Shown here: piece after piece, positions 41,176 through 50,416 of the stretch
How positions within the stretch are numbered: position 1 is the first letter of the stretch
How the letters are laid out: each line of letters begins with the position of its first letter
From: Streptomyces sp. NBC_00344
GTDB taxonomy: Bacteria; Actinomycetota; Actinomycetes; Streptomycetales; Streptomycetaceae
Length of the DNA stretch: 64,000 nt
Direction of reading: 5' to 3'
Assembly: GCF_036088315.1 (NCBI RefSeq)
Contig: NZ_CP107996.1
Location: 930,001-994,000, forward strand
Notes under the pieces: model-generated
Told to the model about the DNA's origin: nothing
Databases searched by the model: none
What the model saw: the letters and a program-made list of their open reading frames with translations, nothing else
Program-made: the position numbers and the translations under genes

Positions 41176-41539
41176 GGTGATCTCCTCGGGGAAATGTGTT
41201 CGGACGGGTGTCGATCTTCGGATGCCCTGGGGCAGTGGTTTCATGCCGTGGATTTCAAGCCCCGTGTGCGGACGCCGTCGCCGGCTCCCTCATGCGGGCC
41301 CCGGGATACCGGCGGCGCTGCCGGACACCTGGGGGCCTGCGGTCCTCTCGGACCCGGACGATCCGACCGGTCCGGGTCACGGTGACCGGCCACCGGAAAA
41401 CCCGGCCTGAACCGGGCGGGTTGTTCGTCGCGGGTGCCGCACGGATTCACCCGGACGTCACTACCCCTTCCCTTTCACGCACTCATCTGGAAACACTCGG
41501 CTGGCTCCTGCTTTCACTTCGCGAGAGGTCCCCACACTC
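41176..41539. other. Intergenic region upstream of phospholipase C
   Basis: No gene is visible. A pair of 11-nt units, GATTCACCCGG and ACGTCACTACC (41444-41465), is loosely similar to the direct-repeat PHO box of Streptomyces (GTTCACC type), 75 bp before the phospholipase start. The match is imperfect. A small inverted repeat AACCCGG/CCGGGCGGGTT is near 41399-41422. Confidence 0.3.
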
Positions 41540-43600
41540 ATGCCTCAGCTCAACCGGCGCCGCTTCCTCCAGATCGCGGGCGCGACCGCGGGCTTCTCAG
41601 CCCTGTCGGACAGCATCGCCCGCGCCGCCGCCATCCCCGCCGAGCGCCGCTCGGGCACGGTCGACGACATCGAGCACATCGTCGTCCTGATGCAGGAGAA
41701 CCGTTCCTTCGACCATTACTTCGGCTCGATGAAGGGCGTTCGCGGCTTCGGTGACCCACGCCCCGTGGCACCGGCCGGCGGCAAGCCGGTCTGGTACCAG
41801 TCGGACGGCACCAAGGACGTATTGCCCTACCACCCGGACGCCGAAGACCTCGGAATGCAGTTCATCGCCGGTCTCGATCACGACTGGGCCGGCGGGCACA
41901 GGGCCTGGAACAACGGCAAGTACGACCAGTGGATTCCCGCCAAGTCCGCGGGCACCATGGCCCACCTGAACCGGCAGGACATTCCGTTCCACTACGCACT
42001 CGCCGACGCCTTCACCGTCTGCGACGCCTATCACTCCTCGTTCATGGGAGCCACCGACCCCAACCGCTACTACATGTGGTCGGGGCATGTCGGCAACGAC
42101 GGCAAGGGCGGCGGCCCTGTCCTCGGCAACGCCGAGGCGGGGTACGACTGGACGACCTACCCCGAACGTCTCCAGCAGGCCGGCATCTCCTGGAAGATCT
42201 ACCAGGACACCGGTGACGGTCTCGACGCGGCGGGCTCCTGGGGCTGGATCGACGACGCCTACCGGGGCAACTACGGCGACAACTCGCTCCTGTACTTCAA
42301 CAAGTACCGCAACGCGAAGCCCGGTGACCCGCTCTACGACAAGGCCCGCACCGGCACCGACGCCGCCGGCGGCGACGGCTACTTCGACATCCTCACCGCG
42401 GATGTGAAGGCCGGTACCCTCCCGCAGGTCTCCTGGATCGCGGCACCCGAGGCGTTCTCCGAACATCCCAACTGGCCCGCGAACTACGGCGCCTGGTACG
42501 TCTCCCAAGTGCTCGACGCGCTCACGTCCAATCCGGAGGTGTGGAGCAAAACGGCGCTCTTCGTCACGTACGACGAGAACGACGGCTACTTCGACCATGT
42601 GCTGCCGCCGTTCCCTCCCGCCTCGGCGGACCGCGGCGCCTCGACCGTGGACACCTCGCTCGACTGGTTCCCGGGCAGCCCCGCCTATGCGGCGGGGCCC
42701 TACGGCCTCGGCCAGCGGGTGCCGATGATCGTGGTGTCGCCCTGGAGCACCGGAGGCTTCGTCGATTCCGAACTCTTCGACCACACATCCATCCTGCGGT
42801 TCATGGAGCGCCGCTTCGGTGTCCGCGAACCCAACATCTCGCCCTGGCGGCGCGCCATCTGCGGTGACCTCACATCGGCCTTCGACTTCGGCCTGAAGGA
42901 CACCGGACATGTGCCGCTTCCGGACACCGCGGGCTACCGGCCCCCGGACCGCGACCGGCACGACAGCTACGTGCCCAAGGCGCCCGCCGACCCCGCCCTG
43001 CCGAAGCAGGAGACCGGATCCAGGCCCACCCGGCCGCTGCCCTACGCTCCGCAGGTCGACGGTGCCGCGGCGCCCTCCACCGGACGGTTCACCCTCACGT
43101 TCGGCGCGGGGCCCGCGGCCGGTGCGTGCTTCATCGTGACATCGGCGAACCGTTCGGACGGGCCGTGGTCGTACACCACCGAGGCCGGCAAGAAGATCTC
43201 CGACACCTGGAACACGGCCTACTCGAAGGGGTCGTACGACCTGTCCGTGTCCGGGCCCAACGGCTTTCTGCGTACGTTCCGGGGCCCGGGGTCCACGGCC
43301 GGCCCCGAGGTGAGCGCCCGTCACGACGGGACGGGCAGCGGCTGCGTCGAGCTGACCATGACCAATTCCGGTAGCTCCGACTGCCACCTCACGGTGACCA
43401 ACGCGTACGGCGGGCACAGCGAGACCTTCACTGTGCGCAAAGGCCGGAGCGTGGTGCACCGCGTCGACCTGAGGTCCACCAAGCGCTGGTACGACCTGAC
43501 CGTGGTGTCCGACCGGGACAGCACCTACCTGCGCCGGCTCGCCGGGCATGTGGAGAACGGGATGCCCGGGGTGAGCGACCCGGCGATCATCACCGGCTGA
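41540..43600 (+). CDS. plcC: Tat-exported phosphocholine-specific phospholipase C
   Basis: 686 aa, ATG 41540. The N-terminus QLNRRRFLQIAGATAG is a twin-arginine signal; cleavage probably after RAAA. The phosphoesterase core shows EHIVVLMQENRSFDHYFG, SSFMGATDPNRYYMWSG, LPQVSWIAAPEAFSEHPNW, FVTYDENDGYFDHV and PMIVVSPWSTGGFVDSE, the metal-coordinating blocks of the acid-phosphatase-like PLC family. Two C-terminal repeats of about 80 residues (DUF756) follow. It hydrolyses phosphatidylcholine or sphingomyelin outside the cell, supplying phosphate; phosphate control is plausible but not shown. Confidence 0.94.
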   Translation: MPQLNRRRFLQIAGATAGFSALSDSIARAAAIPAERRSGTVDDIEHIVVLMQENRSFDHYFGSMKGVRGFGDPRPVAPAGGKPVWYQSDGTKDVLPYHPDAEDLGMQFIAGLDHDWAGGHRAWNNGKYDQWIPAKSAGTMAHLNRQDIPFHYALADAFTVCDAYHSSFMGATDPNRYYMWSGHVGNDGKGGGPVLGNAEAGYDWTTYPERLQQAGISWKIYQDTGDGLDAAGSWGWIDDAYRGNYGDNSLLYFNKYRNAKPGDPLYDKARTGTDAAGGDGYFDILTADVKAGTLPQVSWIAAPEAFSEHPNWPANYGAWYVSQVLDALTSNPEVWSKTALFVTYDENDGYFDHVLPPFPPASADRGASTVDTSLDWFPGSPAYAAGPYGLGQRVPMIVVSPWSTGGFVDSELFDHTSILRFMERRFGVREPNISPWRRAICGDLTSAFDFGLKDTGHVPLPDTAGYRPPDRDRHDSYVPKAPADPALPKQETGSRPTRPLPYAPQVDGAAAPSTGRFTLTFGAGPAAGACFIVTSANRSDGPWSYTTEAGKKISDTWNTAYSKGSYDLSVSGPNGFLRTFRGPGSTAGPEVSARHDGTGSGCVELTMTNSGSSDCHLTVTNAYGGHSETFTVRKGRSVVHRVDLRSTKRWYDLTVVSDRDSTYLRRLAGHVENGMPGVSDPAIITG

Positions 43601-43668
43601 GCGCTGCGGGGCCCGTCACCGCGTCCGGAAGGACGGCCCCCGTGCTGTGAGGAGCGGGGACGCTCCAT

Positions 43669-43698
43669 CCGGCACCGGACAGGTGGGTCCTGTGCCGG
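43669..43698. terminator. Bidirectional terminator hairpin
   Basis: CCGGCAC and GTGCCGG arms enclose a shorter GGAC/GTCC stem. It lies between the convergent phospholipase C and phosphodiesterase genes and could serve both. Confidence 0.65.
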
Positions 43699-43748
43699 AC
43701 GCGGCGTGTGCCCAGGGGGAAGCACCCCGGGTGCGCGCCGCGGCCGGT

Positions 43749-45911
43749 TCAGCCGGCCAGGTCCGGCACCTCACCGTTCGCCGCCCTGCCGTCCGTCACC
43801 GGGACGGTCGCCGGCGGGCCGGATGCCGGGCCACCGTCCGCCGGCGTGCCGGCCTTCTGCGTGCCGGCCTTCTGCGTGCCGAGCGGTACCTGCGGCCCCT
43901 CGCATGCGGTGAGCCAGCGTCGCAGCACGGTGTGCACCTGCTCAGCACCGGTCAGCTCGACGCCCACGGGCGCCGGTGCGCCGAGATCGCGCGGAGAGAG
44001 CAGGAAGGGGCGTGACTGGTCTCCGCCGAGCCCGCCGTGCGAACCGATCTGCCCCTCGAAGGCGCGCACTTCACCGGTGTCCGGGTCGTACATCGAGTTG
44101 ACCATGATGTCGGCGACATGCGGGAAGGTATCGGTGCGCCGGACGGCGTCGGCAGCGCCCGCGCCGAAGGGCGCGAGCGGACCTGTGCCGTCGGTGAGTT
44201 CCGCGACCGGAACCTCTGCCCCGTCAGGACCCAGCACCACCGAGCCGTGCTCCTCGCTGCCGACGAGCAGGAATCCGATGCCCGGGTGGCCTGCCAGCGT
44301 GGGCAGCAGGGCCGGATGACGGCGGTCGAGCTGTTCGCGCGTCATACGTTCCGGCACGTCCGGAAAGGAGATCAGGCCCAGATTGCCGGAGGCGAGCACC
44401 ACCGGGTCGGATCCGGGCAGCGGAAGTGACTCGTCGCCGTCCGGCATCGGCCGGTGCAGGACCACGCGCACGGCGCCGCGCGCCTCGGAACCGCTTCCGG
44501 TACGGACTGGCTTGTGCGGCACCGAGAGCCCGCAGCCTTCCCGTACCAACTCCTTCAACGTGAGCCCGTACGCGCCCTCGAAGGTCCGGCCGGGACTCTG
44601 CCCGTGATCGGAGAGCAGCACGATCCGGTACGGGCGCGGAGCGTGTTCCGCGACCTTCGCCATCAGCGCCAGTGAACGGTCCAGGCGCTCGAGCACCTTC
44701 GCCGCGTCCCGGCTCTGCGGCCCGCTGTGGTGTGCCACTTCGTCGTAGGCCACCAGATCGGCATAGACGGCGGTACGCCCGGCGAACATGTCACCGATCA
44801 CCGCGGAGACCACCACGTCGCGCTCCACGACCGTCGCGAAGGCCCGGATGAACGGGTAGAGCCCGCCGCGCTTGACCCGCGGCTCTTCCTTACGCGCGCG
44901 GGCCCCTGAGGACTGTCCGATCTCCCGGCAGACCTCGGCGACGAACGACATCGCGGTACGCACGGCGTTGGCCGGGTCGGAGAAGTACGCGAAGTAGCCG
45001 GCCCGTGAGCGGTTGCGTCTGCCGCGCCGCGCCGCCATGGACAGCACCAGCGCGAGCTGGTCGGCGCCGCCGCTGAAGAGATTGCCGCGGCTTGCGCCGT
45101 CCACGGTCAGCAGCCCGCCGTCACCGGTGCGTTCGATCGCTCGTCGCTGCAGAACCGCCGCGCTCGCCGGACGGTTGCAGACCATCAGGTTCCCGGTGTC
45201 CTTCTCGTACCAGCGGAAGGCCGGGATGTCGTGGTTGGAACCGTGCAGGATACCCAGCTGGCTTGCGCCGGTCTGGCTGGACCAGTCGGTGCGCCAGGCA
45301 TCGAGGCGGTGGGTGGATGCCAGCCACTCGGCAACCGTGGGCATGAGTCCCTCTGCCATCGCCCGCACCAGCACCGCATGCCCGACGCCGTCGAGCTGGA
45401 GGAAGACGGTGCCGTGCGGACCGCCCGTCCGGCCGGCGTCGCCGCGCCTGCGCCGCCGCCGGTCGGCGAGGCGCGAGAGTCGTCGCCGGTAGGCCTCGTC
45501 GTCACGTACCGCGAGGGACGTGGAGGTGGCGGAGGCGACAGCGGACATCACGGCGGCGACCACGATCGCGGTCTCCGGATTGGATTCTCCGCGCCCGTCC
45601 GGGATCAGCCGCAGCGCGAGCAGCAGCAGGGAGCCGTTGAGGAAGAAGACCAGCAGCCCGAGAAGCAGGGCGGGCACCAGCAGCAGTGCCCTCACCACGA
45701 GTGGCCAGACCAGAACGGTCAGCAGACCGAAAGCGGCGGCGCCCCATCCCGCGGTCATCGCGACCCGGGTGGCGCTGTCTCCGCTGCCGGACTCCAGCTG
45801 GAAGTCCGGCAGGATCCCGGCCAGCACCAGCATGGTCAGCGCCGAGACCACCCACACCACGATCACCCGGAACAGGGCGCTGCCCGCCCTGCGCCACCGC
45901 CCTGAGGCCAC
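43749..45911 (-). CDS. Membrane-anchored alkaline-phosphatase-fold phosphodiesterase with holin-like N-terminus
   Basis: 720 aa. GTG (complement of 45909-45911) with GGAAGGTGG upstream. Residues 10-130 hold four hydrophobic helices matching the Phage_holin_4_2/YvlD membrane module (VIVVWVVSALTMLVLAGILPD). A basic stretch follows, then an alkaline-phosphatase-superfamily domain: VFLQLDGVGHAVLVRAM, QTGASQLGILHGSN, VAYDEVAHHSG, IVLLSDHGQSPG, GGDQSRPFLL. The C-terminus is low-complexity and contains a duplicated GTQKA from a 15-bp tandem repeat. It probably cleaves phosphodiester or nucleotide-type substrates at the membrane. The holin-like part does not indicate a phage. Confidence 0.88.
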   Translation of the reverse strand: MASGRWRRAGSALFRVIVVWVVSALTMLVLAGILPDFQLESGSGDSATRVAMTAGWGAAAFGLLTVLVWPLVVRALLLVPALLLGLLVFFLNGSLLLLALRLIPDGRGESNPETAIVVAAVMSAVASATSTSLAVRDDEAYRRRLSRLADRRRRRRGDAGRTGGPHGTVFLQLDGVGHAVLVRAMAEGLMPTVAEWLASTHRLDAWRTDWSSQTGASQLGILHGSNHDIPAFRWYEKDTGNLMVCNRPASAAVLQRRAIERTGDGGLLTVDGASRGNLFSGGADQLALVLSMAARRGRRNRSRAGYFAYFSDPANAVRTAMSFVAEVCREIGQSSGARARKEEPRVKRGGLYPFIRAFATVVERDVVVSAVIGDMFAGRTAVYADLVAYDEVAHHSGPQSRDAAKVLERLDRSLALMAKVAEHAPRPYRIVLLSDHGQSPGRTFEGAYGLTLKELVREGCGLSVPHKPVRTGSGSEARGAVRVVLHRPMPDGDESLPLPGSDPVVLASGNLGLISFPDVPERMTREQLDRRHPALLPTLAGHPGIGFLLVGSEEHGSVVLGPDGAEVPVAELTDGTGPLAPFGAGAADAVRRTDTFPHVADIMVNSMYDPDTGEVRAFEGQIGSHGGLGGDQSRPFLLSPRDLGAPAPVGVELTGAEQVHTVLRRWLTACEGPQVPLGTQKAGTQKAGTPADGGPASGPPATVPVTDGRAANGEVPDLAG

Positions 45912-46063
45912 TCCTGTGCCACCTTCCGTCCGAACGGAACCCCTGGCGGGCCCTGCGCCAGTTTTTCACAGCGCCGGAAGGTGACCACGCCGCGGCCCGG
46001 GCAGGCGGGCACATAGGCTCGTACGGCAAACGGCGGTACGGGCAGAAAACGAGGAGGCGGCGG

Positions 46064-46834
46064 GTGACGGTCGATGTGACCTGGTGGGGTCATGCCACCT
46101 GTACGGTCGAGGACTCCGGGGTCCGGGTGCTGACCGATCCCCTCTTCGCCCGCAGACTCGCGCATCTGCGGCGGCGCCGCGGAGCGGTTCCGCCGCGGAG
46201 CGCCACCGACGCCCAGGCGGTTCTGGTCTCGCATCTGCATGCCGACCATCTGCATCTCCCCTCGCTGGCCCGGCTGGCACCCGGCACCCGGCTGATCGCA
46301 CCCCGCGGGGCGAGCCGCGCCGTGCCGGGTCTGCGCCGGCTCGGCCTTGACGTCACCGAGGTGGCCCCCGGAGACGAGGTACGCGTCGCGGATCTGCTGG
46401 TACGGGCGGTGCCCGCGCATCACGACGGCCGGCGGCTGCCGGTGGGGCCGCAGCGCGCCCCCGCGCTCGGCTACGTCGTCAGCGGCGAGGCGAGGACCTA
46501 CTTCGCCGGGGACACCGGGCTCTTCGACACGATGGCGGATGCCGTCGGCGAGGTCGATGTGGCGCTGCTGCCGGTCGGCGGCTGGGGCCCCTTCCTCGGC
46601 CAGGAGCACCTTGACGCACGGCGGGCCGCGCAGGCGCTGGCGCTGCTGCGGCCCCGGTCGGCCGTCCCGGTGCACTACGGCACGTACTGGCCGGTCGGGA
46701 TGGACGGGATCCGTCCGCATGAATTCCACACACCGGGCGCCGAGTTCGTTCGGCAGGCCGCGCAGCTGGCGCCCGAGGTGTCCGTGCACCGGCTCGCCCA
46801 CGGTGAACAGGTGCGGCCCGAGGTGGCCAAGTGA
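46064..46834 (+). CDS. MBL-fold metal-dependent hydrolase (UlaG-like)
   Basis: 256 aa. GTG 46064 is fixed by GAGGAGG 6 nt upstream. It is a compact metallo-beta-lactamase fold: VTWWGHATCTVE at the start, the metal motif LVSHLHADHLHLPSL, a His in AVPAHHDGRR, Asp in TYFAGDTGLFD, and a final His in AVPVHYGTYWP. Similar to UlaG/YddR-type hydrolases. Substrate unknown. Translationally coupled to the DedA gene (GTGA overlap). Confidence 0.92.
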   Translation: MTVDVTWWGHATCTVEDSGVRVLTDPLFARRLAHLRRRRGAVPPRSATDAQAVLVSHLHADHLHLPSLARLAPGTRLIAPRGASRAVPGLRRLGLDVTEVAPGDEVRVADLLVRAVPAHHDGRRLPVGPQRAPALGYVVSGEARTYFAGDTGLFDTMADAVGEVDVALLPVGGWGPFLGQEHLDARRAAQALALLRPRSAVPVHYGTYWPVGMDGIRPHEFHTPGAEFVRQAAQLAPEVSVHRLAHGEQVRPEVAK

Positions 46835-47445
46835 TCAGTGAACTCGTGGGCCAGGTGCCCATGGAGTCCACCCAGCGTGCCGTCGGCTACCCCACCCTCT
46901 TTCTCCTGGTCGCCCTGGGATCCCTGGTACCCGTGGTGCCGACAGGGGCCCTGGTGAGCACGGCGGCGGTGGTCGCCTTCCACCAGAGCGAGCCCTTCGC
47001 GCTGCTCCTGGTGTTCCTGGTGGCGTCATCCGCCGCCTTCATCGGGGACATGGCCCTGTACTGGCTCGGCCGCCGCGGAGTGCACTCCAGGAACGGCTCC
47101 CGCTGGCTGGAGGCGCTCCGCAAGCGGGTACCGCAGGCTCGTCTCGCGCAGGCGGAGGAGAAACTCGGCAACCACAGCAGGACCGTCCTGGTGCTCTCCC
47201 GGCTGGTCCCGGCCGGCCGGATTCCGGTGATGCTGGCGTGCCTGCTGGGCGAGATGCCGCTGCGGCAGTTCGCCCGAGGGGATGTCACGGCCTGTCTCGC
47301 CTGGGCAGCGGCGTATCAGCTCATCGGCATCCTGGGCGGCTCGCTCTTCGACGAACCCTGGAAGGGCGTGGTCGTCGCGGTGGCGCTGACCCTGCTGGTG
47401 AGCGGGGCGCCGGCGGTGTGGCGCAGGCTCAGGGCTGGTGTCTGA
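46831..47445 (+). CDS. DedA family membrane protein
   Basis: 204 aa; GTG 46831 overlaps the previous stop. The DedA/SNARE-associated pattern is visible: VPVVPTGALVSTAAVVAF, AAFIGDMALYWLGRRG, and the conserved Arg/Pro segment VLVLSRLVPAGRIPVMLACLLGEM with F-RG-DV. DedA proteins act as undecaprenyl phosphate or phospholipid translocases and in membrane homeostasis. Its 3' end overlaps the convergent MBL gene by 17 bp. Confidence 0.93.
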   Translation: MISELVGQVPMESTQRAVGYPTLFLLVALGSLVPVVPTGALVSTAAVVAFHQSEPFALLLVFLVASSAAFIGDMALYWLGRRGVHSRNGSRWLEALRKRVPQARLAQAEEKLGNHSRTVLVLSRLVPAGRIPVMLACLLGEMPLRQFARGDVTACLAWAAAYQLIGILGGSLFDEPWKGVVVAVALTLLVSGAPAVWRRLRAGV

Positions 47446-48568
47446 GCACCCTTGAGGCGTCGTCCTGCAGAATCCTGGAGCCGCCGACCGGCAGATCCCA
47501 GAGATTCTCGCGCGGGCGCCCGGCGAGCTCCCACGCCGCCCTGACCCGGTGCAGCGGTTCGAGCACCGGCTCCGCCGAGAGCAGGAAGGTGCCCCAGTGC
47601 ATGGGTGCCATCCGGCGGGCCCCCAGATCCGCGCAGGCCGCGACGGCCTCCTCGGGGTCGGTGTGCACGGGACCGAGCATCCACCGCGGTGCGTAGGCAC
47701 CGATGGGCAGCAACGCCAGATCGATTCCGGGGTGGCGGCGCCCGATCTCGGTGAACCAGTGGCCGTATCCGGTGTCGCCCGCGAAGTAGACGCGCTGTCC
47801 GCCGCGGTCGCTGAGCACCCAGCCACCCCAGAGGGAGCGGCAGGTGTCGGTGAGGGTTCGCTTCGACCAGTGGTGGGCGGGGACGAATTCGAAACGGACA
47901 CCGCCCGTCTCGGCCGACTCCCACCAGTCGAGTTCGGTGACCCGGGTGAAGCGGCGGCGCCGGCACCAGCGGGCCAGACCGGCCGGCACGAAGAGCGGGG
48001 TGTCGCGCGGCAGCCTCCGGAGCGTCGGCGCGTCGAGGTGGTCGTAGTGGTTGTGACTGATGACCACCGCGTCGATGGGTGGCAGATCATCCCAGCGGAC
48101 CCCGACCGGGGTGATCCTGGCAGGGGTGCCGAGGATTCTGCGCGACCAGACGGGGTCGGTGAGGACCGTGAGGCCACCGATGCGCACCACCCAGCTGGCG
48201 TGGCCCGCCCAGGTGACGGAGACCGTATCGGCGTCCACGGCAGGAAGCGGAGCGGGCTCGTAGGGCAGCAGCGGGATGTCGCGCAGCCCGTGCGGCCGCG
48301 GACGCATGGAGCCTTCCCTGGCCAGCCGCGCGATCGCCCCGACGCCGGGCAGCGGCGCGGTCAGCCGGTCGGCGAACGACTTCGGCCAGCGGCGGGTCCC
48401 GCCGGGGAGCCGGGGGACGCCGGGGTCCGCCGGGCCGCCGGGCACGGTGTCGGTCCGGGGCCCGCCGGACGGCCGGGGCTCGGCCCGGGGCCTGGTCCGG
48501 ATGCCGGGTTCGGGCCGGGCGGCGGGCGGCTCCGCGCCGGCGAGGGAGCGCTCTGTCTGTTCCGTCAT
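47429..48568 (-). CDS. MBL-fold hydrolase, NAPE-PLD/RomA-like
   Basis: 379 aa, ATG (complement of 48566-48568). An 80-residue Pro/Arg/Gly-rich N-terminus precedes the lactamase fold: VTWAGHASWVVRIGGLTVLTD, VVISHNHYDHLDAPTLRRL, VPAHHWSKRT, VYFAGDTGYGHW, and APMHWGTFLLS. This family includes N-acyl-phosphatidylethanolamine phospholipase D. A role in phospholipid head-group hydrolysis fits the surrounding lipid genes but is inferred. It may be co-transcribed with the aminotransferase-like gene upstream (31 bp gap). Confidence 0.92.
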   Translation of the reverse strand: MTEQTERSLAGAEPPAARPEPGIRTRPRAEPRPSGGPRTDTVPGGPADPGVPRLPGGTRRWPKSFADRLTAPLPGVGAIARLAREGSMRPRPHGLRDIPLLPYEPAPLPAVDADTVSVTWAGHASWVVRIGGLTVLTDPVWSRRILGTPARITPVGVRWDDLPPIDAVVISHNHYDHLDAPTLRRLPRDTPLFVPAGLARWCRRRRFTRVTELDWWESAETGGVRFEFVPAHHWSKRTLTDTCRSLWGGWVLSDRGGQRVYFAGDTGYGHWFTEIGRRHPGIDLALLPIGAYAPRWMLGPVHTDPEEAVAACADLGARRMAPMHWGTFLLSAEPVLEPLHRVRAAWELAGRPRENLWDLPVGGSRILQDDASRVLRHQP

Positions 48569-48599
48569 CGATGGGCTCCATCCGGTGGCGGTGCGAAGG

Positions 48600-49817
48600 T
48601 CACCGCAGTTGGTCCAGGGCCGTGGCGAACCTGCTCAACGCGCCTGCCACATGGGGCAGTTCGAGTGGTTCCGTCGAGTTGAGGGACTCCAGGCGCTGCT
48701 CCTGGGTCGCTCCGAGCAGCGGGCCGGTGGCGAACCGCACGCGCAGCGCGTACGGGTCGTCTCCGAACCGGTGTCCGCCGGGTGTGGGTGCCCCGATGCG
48801 TTCGCCCAGGTAGTTCTCCAGTTCCAGCGAGTCGGTGACGCCCCGCTCCTCCAGTCCCGGCCGCAGCGGGCCCAGGTCGGCGTAGAAGTGCCGGCCGGCC
48901 TGCGGAGGACGGGCGAGTGCCCCCGCTGCCAGCACCGAGTGGTGCGCGGCCCCCGCGACCCGGGCGTACAGCACGGCGGCCCGCCGTGCGAGGTCCCGCA
49001 CCGCCGGTGGTTCCCCCAGCGCGTGGGTGGCCGCCGCCGCCACCGGGCCGGCCACCACGGAGCCCAGTGCGGTGAGGATGTCGAGTGCTCTCGCGCGCCG
49101 GGCCGCGCCGTCAGGGGTGTCCGGGAAGCGGGCCACGGCGACCGGCCAGGCCGACGGGGTGATCGAACCCGCCAGATCCACGGTGACCGTGACATCGTCC
49201 GGGCACATCTCGGCCGGGCTGAGCAGCACGGTCTCGTGCGGCCTGTGAGTGGTGCCGCTCCAGGTCTCGTCGCTGATGAGGTGCAGCCCCTCGGAGACCG
49301 CGGCCTCACATGCCTCGTGCACCACCTCGGGAGGCGCGACGGTGGCCGTGGGGTCGTCGGCGACCGAGAGCAGCAGCAGCCCGGGGGTGCCGCCTTCGGC
49401 CCGCACCCTGCGCACCGTCTCCAGCAGGGCGTACGGATCCGGGACGCCGCCGCACTCCGCCGGGGTCGGCACATGGTAGGCGGGCCGCCCCAGGAGCCGC
49501 GCCTGCGGAGTCCACCAGGCGGGGCACGGGCGGGGCACCAGCACGTCGCCGTCATCGGCCGCGAGCAGCGCGAAGAGCAGTGTCTGGATGCCGGCGGCCG
49601 CTATCACGTCGTCCGGTCCGCAGCGCAGCCCGCGCCGGGTCCAGTACCCCGCGGCAGCCTGCCGCAGCGCGGTACCGCCACCGGGCGGCTCCGGCCCGAT
49701 GCGGGACGACGCGGCGGCGAACACCTCCTGGAGTTCGGGAAGGACCGGGAGACCGGGGCCGGGAGCGGGCGGCCCGTAGCGCACAGGGCCGTGGCTCTCC
49801 GGAACCGTCCTCTGCAT
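48600..49817 (-). CDS. Class I/II aminotransferase-fold protein, apparently without the PLP lysine
   Basis: 405 aa. ATG (complement of 49815-49817) is fixed by GGAGGTGG 6 nt upstream; a longer frame to 50162 was rejected. The fold-type I pattern is clear: AAAGIQTLLFALLAADDGDVLV, ARLLGRPAYHVP, GLHLISDETWSG (the Asp that contacts the PLP nitrogen). At the position of the Schiff-base lysine (usually SxSKxxxxxGxR) the sequence is DLAGSITPSAWPVAVARF, with no lysine. The protein may be a non-catalytic paralogue, or may bind PLP differently. Neighbouring genes do not suggest a substrate. Confidence 0.83.
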   Translation of the reverse strand: MQRTVPESHGPVRYGPPAPGPGLPVLPELQEVFAAASSRIGPEPPGGGTALRQAAAGYWTRRGLRCGPDDVIAAAGIQTLLFALLAADDGDVLVPRPCPAWWTPQARLLGRPAYHVPTPAECGGVPDPYALLETVRRVRAEGGTPGLLLLSVADDPTATVAPPEVVHEACEAAVSEGLHLISDETWSGTTHRPHETVLLSPAEMCPDDVTVTVDLAGSITPSAWPVAVARFPDTPDGAARRARALDILTALGSVVAGPVAAAATHALGEPPAVRDLARRAAVLYARVAGAAHHSVLAAGALARPPQAGRHFYADLGPLRPGLEERGVTDSLELENYLGERIGAPTPGGHRFGDDPYALRVRFATGPLLGATQEQRLESLNSTEPLELPHVAGALSRFATALDQLR

Positions 49818-50357
49818 GGCGCCACCTCCACCGCGCTTCGATCCATCGAGACCTTTATACGTAGGATTGTCCGAGTGGGCGACCGTGAATACCCGCGCCC
49901 GGGGGGCTCGGACACCTGGCGACCCGGCCGCGGGCCGGTGGCGCGGAGCTCCTTTCCCGGGACACGGCGCTGCGTTCCGCAGGCCACGACCGCGGGTCCT
50001 GGCGATCGCTCGCGGACCTTGCTCAGGTTGCGGATGGCAGGCCGGGCGAGCGACCGCAGCAGTTCGGCCGCGTCGTCGCTGGGCAGCGCCGCGTTCGCCA
50101 CCTCCCGTGGTCCGGCCGGCAGGACGCTCGTCCCGGTGCCCGGTCGGGAGAGCGACGCCCACCTCTCAGCGTGCCGGGGCGGGCACACGGTCTGTTCGGC
50201 CAAGCCGGTGAGCACGGCCGGCTCCCGGAACGCCGTGGCCGGTCGGTCCGCTTCCGCAGCCCGACGGCGGTTCGGACGCGCACCGGCCTCCGTTCCGCCC
50301 CTGCCCACCGGATTCCCGCGTACCGGGCGGCCGGCACAACTGCCGGCGGAATCGTAT
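49818..50357. other. Intergenic region without recognisable gene
   Basis: About 540 bp. Six-frame reading gives only Arg/Pro-rich shadow ORFs. A relatively AT-rich stretch CCTTTATACGTAGGATT at 49852-49868, some 35 bp upstream of the aminotransferase-like gene, is a possible promoter for it. Nothing else stands out. Confidence 0.4.
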
Positions 50358-50381
50358 GTTTGCGCCTCTCCACTCGGGTAC
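50358..50381 (+). promoter_or_regulatory. Sigma-B-like promoter for the DUF2795 gene
   Basis: GTTT, a 14-nt spacer and GGGTAC match the stress sigma-factor consensus of Streptomyces (GNNTN14-16GGGTAC). It lies 36 bp upstream of the DUF2795 start, so the leader would be about 25-30 nt. Confidence 0.6.
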
Positions 50382-50416
50382 GTGCCGGGGACACCCGAAC
50401 GTTGGAGGTACACCTC

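Noticed and set aside
41597..43549. 650-codon antisense frame under phospholipase C
   Set aside because: Mirrors codon bias of the true gene and has no recognisable motif.
43749..45911. Prophage signal from the holin-like domain
   Set aside because: The Phage_holin_4_2 fold is common in chromosomal membrane proteins, and no other phage gene is near.
49818..50416. Hidden gene in the 600-bp gap
   Set aside because: All frames were read; only Arg/Pro-rich shadow ORFs without ribosome sites were present.
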